Below are positions 43,026 through 50,766 of a DNA stretch of 64,000 nucleotides, piece by piece. Within the stretch, counting starts at the first letter, position 1; each line of letters starts with the position of its first letter. The translations under genes and the position numbers were made by a program. Source of the stretch: Saccharothrix sp. NRRL B-16348 (GTDB taxonomy: Bacteria; Actinomycetota; Actinomycetes; Mycobacteriales; Pseudonocardiaceae). Under the pieces are notes generated by a model. The model did no database searches and was not told where the DNA came from. It saw only the letters and a list, made by a program, of their open reading frames with translations. The stretch is from NCBI RefSeq assembly GCF_001280085.1, contig NZ_LGED01000136.1, positions 1 to 64,000 on the forward strand, in the 5' to 3' direction.

Positions 43026-43317
43026 GGCCCACCTTGACCCGGTCTACGCGGCACGAAACCGGCACTACGCGAGGGGGGCGGAAGAAAAGGGTTAGCCACC
43101 ATTCCCGCCGGACATCACAATGCGTGCATCTCACGTTTCGTTGAAGCAAAAGAGCAGGTCAGAGGGTCCGTTCCCCCGGAGTAACGTTTCAACAACAAGA
43201 ATGGTTCACACATTCCTTTGTCTTGCGAACCGCAGCCATGACGGATAGGATTAAATCCGTAAGAAACACCGGGAAGACCAAGCCCGGTGGACACAAATTC
43301 CTAACCCGAGGTTATTC

Positions 43318-44505
43318 ATGTCGCAGCTCGTTTCTGTGCCCGAAGCCCTCGCCGACGTCGCCTCCCTGGTCAGGGCCGGTGACCTGGCCGCCGCCAAGCG
43401 CCGCGTTCGCACCGTGGTCAACAACACCGACCCCGAAACGCTGGCCTTGATGGGCAAGTGCGCCGCCACGCTGAGCAGCTACCCCTACGGCATCGCCGTA
43501 GCGAAGCTCCGCAACGCGGAGCAGCGCGCTACCAACCCCGAGCACCGCGCCGTCATCGCCGCGTGCGTGCCCGACCAAGACCCCGGCCTCTACCGCCCCG
43601 ACACCACCAGCGCGCCCCGCTACGGTCGCGGCAACTACCAGGCCCCCCGCAACAGCGGCACCCGCTACGACCACAGCGCCCGCCGCACCGTGCCCGAGCA
43701 GCGCCGCCGCGCCCAGGCCGGGGCCGAACCGCGCACCGTGACCGAGTACGCGGACACCCGCGCCGGAGTGGACGACGCCCGCGCCCGCACCGAGCGGCCG
43801 TTCGCCTACGAACTCGACTACGACAAGGCCGCCGTTGCCGACCTACGCACCCGCCCGTGCGTGTGGTGCGCCGGAGAACGCGCCGTCACCGACGTTCGCA
43901 CCGAACGCGTCGAAGCCGGACACGGTGACGACGGACTGTGCACCGAGTGCCGCTCGCTCAACCGCCCCGGCATCCCCGAGCTGCCCACCGGCCACACCTA
44001 CGCCGACGCCATCCACGCCCGATGCGACTACCACATCAAGCACAACGGCAAGCCCGCCGTCCGCGCCGAATGGCGACGCGCCATGCGCAACCACCGCCGC
44101 CTCACGGCCATCACGATTGAAGAGTGGATGAAGGGCTACCAGAACCGGCAAGCCACCGTCACCGTTGCCGACGGAGTGCCCCGCTGCGCCCACTGTGACG
44201 CCAACCTGAACAACACCCCCAACCCGCTCAATGTCCCCAACCAGCACGACGAGCACAACGCACCGCATGACCCGCGCTACTGCTCCCGCACCTGCGCCAA
44301 CGCCGCCACCGCCTCCGAGGACACCCCCGAGCCGCAGCCCGAGCCCGAGCCGGAGCAGGAGCAGGAGCACGTTCCCACGAAGGACAACGGACGTTGCGGG
44401 ACGTGCGGAGACAAGAAGCAGGTTCGAAAGGGTCTATGCCTCGACTGCCGGCGGTTGGAGCAGAAGACCGCCCAACAGCCCCACACCGAACCGGTGGCCG
44501 CCTAA
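43318..44505 (+). CDS. Multi-zinc-ribbon protein, unknown function
   Basis: ATG 43318 (MSQLVSVPEA) after CGAGG; 395 residues. N-terminal helical part (ALADVASLVRAGDLAAAKRR), then a disordered Arg/Gln-rich linker. Three Cys clusters follow: CVWCAGE with CTEC (about residues 180-220), CAHCDANLNN with CSRTC (about 285-325) and CGTCGDKKQ with CLDCRR (about 360-380), each a likely zinc ribbon. An acidic EP/EQ-rich tract lies before the last one. It has its own long upstream region and is closed by a double terminator. It may bind DNA or RNA in element control; that is inference. Confidence 0.65.
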   Translation: MSQLVSVPEALADVASLVRAGDLAAAKRRVRTVVNNTDPETLALMGKCAATLSSYPYGIAVAKLRNAEQRATNPEHRAVIAACVPDQDPGLYRPDTTSAPRYGRGNYQAPRNSGTRYDHSARRTVPEQRRRAQAGAEPRTVTEYADTRAGVDDARARTERPFAYELDYDKAAVADLRTRPCVWCAGERAVTDVRTERVEAGHGDDGLCTECRSLNRPGIPELPTGHTYADAIHARCDYHIKHNGKPAVRAEWRRAMRNHRRLTAITIEEWMKGYQNRQATVTVADGVPRCAHCDANLNNTPNPLNVPNQHDEHNAPHDPRYCSRTCANAATASEDTPEPQPEPEPEQEQEHVPTKDNGRCGTCGDKKQVRKGLCLDCRRLEQKTAQQPHTEPVAA

Positions 44506-44520
44506 CCCGCTGAACCACAG

Positions 44521-44593
44521 CCGGCGGACGGGCACAGCCCCGTCCGCCGGCAGCCCGCAGCGTGACGGTTGGCCGGCATCGAGCCGGCCAACC
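44521..44593. terminator. Double hairpin terminator between convergent genes
   Basis: The first stem is 44521-44532 with 44538-44550 (CCGGCGGACGGG). The second stem is 44567-44577 with 44583-44593 (GGTTGGCCGGC), followed by AAAAAG. It lies between the plus-strand gene ending at 44505 and the minus-strand gene ending at 44651, so it can serve both directions. Confidence 0.8.
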
Positions 44594-44650
44594 CAAAAAG
44601 CTGGCCCCACCCACCCACCCCCGACCGCCTCACAGCGACATCGAACCCGC

Positions 44651-45256
44651 CTACGGCGGGTACTCACCCCCGCCAACCTCCACATCTCCCGCACCAAAGC
44701 GATGCCCCTCACCTACCGCACTAGCATCCCCGACACCGTCATCACCGAGCGGCACCCCGCCACGCGACGCGTGTTCACCGGAACCGTTCACCACGTCCGG
44801 CTCAGCACCGACATCACCGTCAATGACCTCCTCATCGCCGCCGTCTTCGTGCCCCGCCTCCTTCACCGGTTCATCCGGCTCGCCTCCAGTGGCCGCCGAC
44901 CGCGCCAAGCGCGCCAGCGACGCGACCATCTGATCTGACATCCCCGCGTAGCGCGCCAGCTCCACCTCGTCGAACACCTCCAGCGCCGCCGCGACTGTCT
45001 GCGCCAGGCCAACCCGAGCCGTCTGCTTCTTCGCCCGCTCGGCCTCGATGTCCTTCCCGAGCTGCTCGCGCAGCACCGCGACCCGCTCACGGTGCCGCTT
45101 CCGCAACCCCGCGATCCGCTCATCGCTACTGCGCTCCACATCCTCGGCCGCCTCAGCGGCCCGCGCGACATCCCGGATCGCGGTCGTCCGCCGCCGCGCC
45201 CGCCGCCTGTCCTCCTCCGCCACCTGCCGGGCGATGTCCTTCGCCGACACAGCCAT
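44651..45256 (-). CDS. Coiled-coil relaxosome-type accessory protein
   Basis: Read from ATG 45256 behind GGGGAG; 201 residues. The first 110 residues are a long charged coiled coil (KDIARQVAEEDRRRARRRTT, LRKRHRERVAVLREQLGKDI), then FDEVELARYAGMSDQMVASL, then an acidic low-complexity tail. Small basic/coiled-coil proteins divergent from a MobF relaxase usually bind oriT and help the relaxase. No ribbon-helix-helix was recognised, so the role is inferred from form and position. Confidence 0.6.
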   Translation of the reverse strand: MAVSAKDIARQVAEEDRRRARRRTTAIRDVARAAEAAEDVERSSDERIAGLRKRHRERVAVLREQLGKDIEAERAKKQTARVGLAQTVAAALEVFDEVELARYAGMSDQMVASLARLARSAATGGEPDEPVKEAGHEDGGDEEVIDGDVGAEPDVVNGSGEHASRGGVPLGDDGVGDASAVGEGHRFGAGDVEVGGGEYPP

Positions 45257-45602
45257 GCTCCCCGACCTCCGCTCCGCACAGTCCCCCTGGGAGCACCCCC
45301 ACCGTAAACGCCGCTTCGCTCCAATTCCAGAAGAAAGCGCACTTGCCACAGCGGCCCAGACCCGCCGCAACGCAACCGACCCCGTCTGTCCTTTCGCTAC
45401 CTTTCCGCTCAACGAAAGGTCGGCATCGGAACGCCTACTACATTCAAGCATTACAAGATCAACCGATTTGCACTATGGTATCCACGAGGTTTCCGCATCA
45501 GGGCAGCACGCCGGGTACGGTTATCTCGGCCCCCACGCAAGAGCCGAAGAGGCGACAGGTCGCACAGCGCCGTCGCCGAGCAGCGCGTGGGGAGGTAGTC
45601 GG
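45257..45602. other. Candidate oriT region between accessory and relaxase genes
   Basis: A 346-base divergent region that is locally A/T-richer. It contains nested inverted repeats at 45390-45420: CCTTTCG with CGAAAGG, and ACCTTTCCG with CGAAAGGT. A further A/T-rich stretch lies at about 45430-45480. MobF relaxases normally nick next to an inverted repeat close to their gene. A nic sequence cannot be named by eye. Promoters for both genes must also lie here. Confidence 0.4.
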
Positions 45603-48600
45603 GTGGCCTACGTCAAGCCCATCGGCTTCGACCCCGTGGAGATCGACTACCGCCTCGGCGAGCACGGCTCGTGCAGCGGCTCCGACCGCGAACGGTCGCT
45701 GTCGACACACTCTCAGGGCGGTCCTACTGGTCTGCTGTGGATCGGACAAGGGCTGCACGAGGTCGGCATCACCCCGCTGAGTCCGCTGACCCGCGACCAG
45801 TTCCCCCAAGCCCGTGCCCTCGCCACCGGGCGCCACCCACACACCGGCGAAGTGCTGGTGGAGCCCAAGAAGGCCGTCCCGGAGGACGCCAAGCTGCCGA
45901 TCTCACCACTGGTGCGCGCCGTGCACGGCATCGCCGCCCAAGCCGGGGTACCGGTGTCCGAGGTGCTCGCCGAGCGCAAGCTGCGCGACATGTTCGCCAC
46001 CGCAGAACGGGTATGGCAGGCCGACGGCGAGACCGCGCGCCTGCGCGCCGACCACGCCGGCCGCATTCTCGACGCGGTCGGACTGGCACCGGACGAGGTC
46101 TGGCAACCCGGCGCCTTCACACGAGCCACGGCGAAACTGTTCACCATCGTCCAAACCACCGGTCACACCGGAAAGCCGCGCAACAAGCGCGTGCCGCGAC
46201 GAGTCATCACCGGCAACGCCGCCTACGACCTCACCGTTGACATCCCCAAGAGCGACTCGACCTTCCTGGCCATCGCCACCCCGGAACTGGCCGCCCAGGC
46301 AGAACCGATGTTCCTCCAACAGGTGCTGCGCACCTTCGACTGGCTCGAAGCACGCACCGCCTACGGCATGCGCGGCAAACACGGCCAAGGCAGGACAGCT
46401 GCCACCGTCCCCGGATCGGGATTCCTGGGTTGGGCGATGGTCGAACGCACCGCCCGGCCTGTCGAGGGCATGCCCGTGGGCGATCCGCACTGGCACGTCC
46501 ACGTCACCCTCGCCAACATGACCCGCGGCATCGAGGACGGCAAGTGGAGCACGATCGCCGCCGGCGGACGCGACCTTGTCCGCCACGCCCCCGTGGTGCA
46601 GCACATGGTGCACGCACTGATCCGCTACCAGATGACCACCCGGTTCGGCGTGCGCTACCGCCGCAGCGACCGCACCAGACGCTGGGAGATCGCGGGCATC
46701 CCCGACGCCACACTGCGGCATTTCAGCAAGCGCAACACCGACATCCGCGCCCTGCTCACCCAGCTGGGACTCGACCCGCAGACCGCGACCCGCGTCCAAC
46801 AGGACCTCGCGGCCCGACTGACCCGCCGCCCCAAACACGCACCGGGACGCGCCCACGGCGACTACATCGACGCGCCCGACGCCACGCTTCAGGACATCTG
46901 GCAGGGACAGGAACTGGCCGCCGGACGCGACCCTGCCGGGCATCTGCGGCGTGTTCTCGCAGGCGGTCACCTGCCCGAAGACAGCGAGCAGCCCGAACCC
47001 GAACCGGTCGTCACCGCCGAGACCATCGCGCGCCAACTGCTCGACCCGGCCACCGGTCTGACCTCGCACAGCCGCCGCTTCACCCGCGCCGACGCGTTGC
47101 GCTACGTCGCCGACGCGATGCCCGGCGGCTACGAGTCCCCCGAGGCGATCGAGGCCATGACCGACCGGGTCCTGGCCCACCTGGACTTCGTCCGGCTGCC
47201 CAAAGGCGCGGAGCTGGTGCACGGAGTGGGTGCGAAGCGCTCCCTGGCCGCGCAGCACATGGCCAACGCCGAGCAGTTCACCACCACCGACGTCGTCGAA
47301 GCCGAGAAGATCATCCTGCGCGCCGCGCGGGCCAGCCACCCCGAACAGTCACCAGTCCGCGTCACCGACCCCGACCTGCTGGAGATGGCGCTCGACACCG
47401 TCGAAGCCGGCCAGGGCTACCCGCTCTCCGACGAGCAACGCGCCGCCGTGACCCGCCTGGTCACCGACGGTCGCATGATCGACACCGTCAACGGCGCCCC
47501 CGGCACCGGCAAGACCACCCTCCTCCGCGTCCTGCGCACCATCCTGGAAGCCGCCGGCTACGTCGTGCAGGGCGCGGCCAGCGCCGCCGTCGCCGCTCGC
47601 AACCTTCAAGCCGAATCCGGCATCCCCTCCCGCACCCTCACCTCGCTGCTGACCACCGCCGAGGACCCGGACACCACCGTGCTCACCGGCGTCGACGTAC
47701 TCGTGGTCGACGAAGCCAACCTCACCGACGACCGCGACCGGGCCCGCCTGTACCGCCGAGCCGCCCACACCGGAACCCGCATCATCGAAGTCGGCGACAA
47801 ACTCCAACTGCGCGGCGTCGGCGCGGGCTCGCTGTTCGGGCACGTCCACCGCCTCGTCGACGGCTCAGAACTGGTCGACAACAGGCGGCAGCGCGACGAG
47901 GACGAACGCGAAGCCATCGCACTGTGGCGCGAAGGTCGCTACAGCGAAGCCCTCGCGATCTGGATGCTCAAGAACAGGCTGGTCGCCACCGACACCACCT
48001 CCGAAGCGACCGCCGCCATGCTCGCCACATGGGCGCAGCTGCGCGCCGGAGCACCCGACCCGCACACCGAGATCCGCGGCCTGGTCATGCTCAGCGCGAC
48101 CCGCGACATGGTCGACCGACTCAACTACGGCGCCCAAGCCCTGCGCCTGGCCGACGGCGAACTCGGACGAGGCCGCACCTACGCGCTCCGCCGAGGCGGC
48201 GAGATCCGCTTCCACATCGGCGACCACGTTCTGATGCGCATCAACGCCGTGCAACGTCGAACGCTGGCCGACACCGACGTCCTCAACGGATACCGCGCCG
48301 TCGTCACCGACATCGCCGCCAGCGGAACCCTCACCGTCGAATGGCAGGAAGACTCAGCCGACGGCCGCATCACCCGCCTGGGCAAGCTCACTCCGGAGTA
48401 CATCGCCCGCGGCGGAGTCTCCCTCGGCTACGCCATGACCGTGCACAAGAGCGAGGGTCTGACCGTCGGCGACCAGTGGCGCGGGCCCGACGGCGAATGG
48501 TCCGGCGGCACTGTGCTGTTCCACGCCGCCGGAGCCGACAACCCCGCCGCCCACGTCGCCACCAGCCGCCACCGCAGCGCCGTGCACCTCTTCGCACCAC

Positions 48601-50645
48601 TGGACGCCTTGGAAACCGAACGGGAATCGACCAACCGGCCTGAGCCACACACCCGCGCGGAGCGGATGGAACGTGCGGTCGAGAAGCTCGCCCGCCGCGC
48701 CCGAGCCACCGAAACCTCCCCCGACGACCTCCCCGTCGTCGTTCAACTCGGCCTGGCGGAGTTCCGCGACCTCGCCGATGCCCAAGCCCGCGAGCAACGC
48801 GCCCAGGACGCCGAAGCCGCCGCACGCGAAGCCCATCGACGCCGCCGGGAACGCGCGGAACGCAGCACCGAGGCCAAGCAGGCGCGCGCCGAGCGTGACC
48901 AGCGGTCGCGTGACCGCGCGGCGGCCCTGCTACGCGACGTGTGGTGCCACGAGCCCGACCTGGTGGAGCGGATCGTCGCCGCAGCGGCCTTCACCAGCGT
49001 GGCGCGTCGGCTGGCCGAGGTCGAGGACTCGGCCTTGGACGTGCGCGAGGTGCTGGCCCAGGTGCCGTTGCGCACCGTCAGTTCCGGTGTCGTCACCGAC
49101 CCTGGCGCGTTTGTCGCATGGGCTGTGCGCGACGCCGCTGAACGCCTCGCCGACGGCCGTGTCGACGCCGAGCACGAGCGCGTCGAGCATCGACGCCAGT
49201 GGCAACTGCTGCGTGACCAGGTCACCGACCTCTTGCGCGACACCTGGACCGCACGTCCCGACCTGGCCGAAGCCGTCATCACCAGCCCCACGTTCGACGC
49301 CGTCGTCCGCCAACTCGACCACCAGGCGGTCGGCGACCTGGACGCCCGCACCCTGCTGGGACGCATTCCCCTGGCCAAGGTCGGCCACGACAGCGTCGAG
49401 GACCCGGCACGCCTGACCGCCTACTTCATCAAGCGCACCGCCCGCGCCCATCAGTGGGAGGTCGACCAGGCGCAGCGTGGCAGCGACAGGGCCGCCGCCG
49501 AGCGCCACCGCCGCCTCGTCGCCACCGAGCACCTGCGCCGGGTCTGGCCGAACCACCCCGAGACCGTCGACCTCGTCGCCAACGGCCCCGCGTTCGGGGC
49601 GCTCGCCCAACGCATCGAACAAGCCGCCGAAGCGGGCATCGACGTAGACGCCGCCCTACGCCGAATCTCACCCACCGAGGTCGGCGCACACTGGGTCAAG
49701 AACCCCGCGGCGTTCACCACCGCCGCCTTCCAACGCGCCACACAGCACCCGACGGAGCCCACCAGGCCCGATCCCGATCGACAGCCACACCTCGGGGAGC
49801 CGAGAGCACCGCGCAGGCCCAGTTGGGCCGATCGGGAACACGGCCGCCACGACGACGAGCACCTGCGGCGCCTATTGGCCGTCGAACAGCAGCGCCTCAC
49901 AGCTCTCGACCGAGCCGTCAGCGAAGCCCGCCGCAACGCCGAAGAGCTGCGAAACCAGGTCAACGCCGAAGCCGGCCCGGCCGTGCGCGCACTCGACGAA
50001 CACCTGCACCGGCTACGCGAGCAGGCCGATCTGGTGCGCCAAGCCGACGACCTCGAAACACGCTGGCACGCCGCACTGCAACGCGCCGAGAACGCCGCCG
50101 CCAACCGCACCCGCACCCAACACGCCCTCGACACCCTCAGCCCACTCGCCCGCACCCGCCGCACCGAACTGTCCGAGCAGGTCAAACACCACGCCGAGCT
50201 GGAAGAACAAGCGCATGCGGACGCCCACGAACTCGCCGCCCAGGCCGCCCGGCTCCACGAACGCACCGGCCCACCCGAACAGCGCCGCCACACCCTCACC
50301 CGAGCGAACGCGGCGGAACAGGACTACGAACACGCGCGTCCCAGAGCCCACCAGCGAGACCTCGACGCCCTCACCACAGCCCAGGACCGCGCCGAACGCC
50401 TCGCCGCCGAACACCACAGCCTCACCAGGCGCGTCGACGGCTTGCGCAACGAGGTCGAGCTGCGCGCCCGCCAACCCGAGCACCTCCGCGAGCAAGAGCG
50501 ACAAGAACGTCGCAGCGAACTGGTCCCCGCACACAATCGAGCCGATCGTGCGCCGGAGCCCGCCGCCGAACACCAACCCCACATCGACGACCTTGAACCA
50601 CCGCCCACCGGCAGCGAGATTGAGCCACAACCCGGTGACCCGTAG
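45603..50645 (+). CDS. MobF-type conjugative relaxase-helicase (TrwC/TraI-like)
   Basis: GTG 45603 (VAYVKPIGFD) follows GGGGAG; 1680 residues. The relaxase domain has the histidine triad HWHVHVTLANM (His296, 298, 300) and the beginning IDYRLGEHG with LLWIGQGLHEVGI, typical of actinobacterial MobF proteins; the catalytic Tyr is probably within the first 20 residues. The RecD-like helicase has GAPGTGKTT (631-639), VLVVDEANL, EVGDKLQLRGVGAG and GYAMTVHKSEGLT. A long Arg/Glu/Ala-rich coiled-coil C-terminus follows from about residue 1000. It nicks oriT, stays bound to the 5' end and unwinds the strand for transfer. Confidence 0.95.
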   Translation: MAYVKPIGFDPVEIDYRLGEHGSCSGSDRERSLSTHSQGGPTGLLWIGQGLHEVGITPLSPLTRDQFPQARALATGRHPHTGEVLVEPKKAVPEDAKLPISPLVRAVHGIAAQAGVPVSEVLAERKLRDMFATAERVWQADGETARLRADHAGRILDAVGLAPDEVWQPGAFTRATAKLFTIVQTTGHTGKPRNKRVPRRVITGNAAYDLTVDIPKSDSTFLAIATPELAAQAEPMFLQQVLRTFDWLEARTAYGMRGKHGQGRTAATVPGSGFLGWAMVERTARPVEGMPVGDPHWHVHVTLANMTRGIEDGKWSTIAAGGRDLVRHAPVVQHMVHALIRYQMTTRFGVRYRRSDRTRRWEIAGIPDATLRHFSKRNTDIRALLTQLGLDPQTATRVQQDLAARLTRRPKHAPGRAHGDYIDAPDATLQDIWQGQELAAGRDPAGHLRRVLAGGHLPEDSEQPEPEPVVTAETIARQLLDPATGLTSHSRRFTRADALRYVADAMPGGYESPEAIEAMTDRVLAHLDFVRLPKGAELVHGVGAKRSLAAQHMANAEQFTTTDVVEAEKIILRAARASHPEQSPVRVTDPDLLEMALDTVEAGQGYPLSDEQRAAVTRLVTDGRMIDTVNGAPGTGKTTLLRVLRTILEAAGYVVQGAASAAVAARNLQAESGIPSRTLTSLLTTAEDPDTTVLTGVDVLVVDEANLTDDRDRARLYRRAAHTGTRIIEVGDKLQLRGVGAGSLFGHVHRLVDGSELVDNRRQRDEDEREAIALWREGRYSEALAIWMLKNRLVATDTTSEATAAMLATWAQLRAGAPDPHTEIRGLVMLSATRDMVDRLNYGAQALRLADGELGRGRTYALRRGGEIRFHIGDHVLMRINAVQRRTLADTDVLNGYRAVVTDIAASGTLTVEWQEDSADGRITRLGKLTPEYIARGGVSLGYAMTVHKSEGLTVGDQWRGPDGEWSGGTVLFHAAGADNPAAHVATSRHRSAVHLFAPLDALETERESTNRPEPHTRAERMERAVEKLARRARATETSPDDLPVVVQLGLAEFRDLADAQAREQRAQDAEAAAREAHRRRRERAERSTEAKQARAERDQRSRDRAAALLRDVWCHEPDLVERIVAAAAFTSVARRLAEVEDSALDVREVLAQVPLRTVSSGVVTDPGAFVAWAVRDAAERLADGRVDAEHERVEHRRQWQLLRDQVTDLLRDTWTARPDLAEAVITSPTFDAVVRQLDHQAVGDLDARTLLGRIPLAKVGHDSVEDPARLTAYFIKRTARAHQWEVDQAQRGSDRAAAERHRRLVATEHLRRVWPNHPETVDLVANGPAFGALAQRIEQAAEAGIDVDAALRRISPTEVGAHWVKNPAAFTTAAFQRATQHPTEPTRPDPDRQPHLGEPRAPRRPSWADREHGRHDDEHLRRLLAVEQQRLTALDRAVSEARRNAEELRNQVNAEAGPAVRALDEHLHRLREQADLVRQADDLETRWHAALQRAENAAANRTRTQHALDTLSPLARTRRTELSEQVKHHAELEEQAHADAHELAAQAARLHERTGPPEQRRHTLTRANAAEQDYEHARPRAHQRDLDALTTAQDRAERLAAEHHSLTRRVDGLRNEVELRARQPEHLREQERQERRSELVPAHNRADRAPEPAAEHQPHIDDLEPPPTGSEIEPQPGDP

Positions 50646-50766
50646 CTGACCACCGGATAGCTCAACCCGCACGCGGCGCGCGGAGGACAAGTCGTGCTCC
50701 GGGTCAGGTGGCAGTGGACGTTGCCGGCGGGATCCGTCTTTCTGCGGAGAAAGTTCGATCGGTCGG

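Noticed and set aside
46430..48643. 737-codon Arg/Pro-rich frame within the relaxase gene
   Set aside because: Same-strand shadow of the relaxase frame with no domain; the relaxase has clear HxHxH and helicase motifs.
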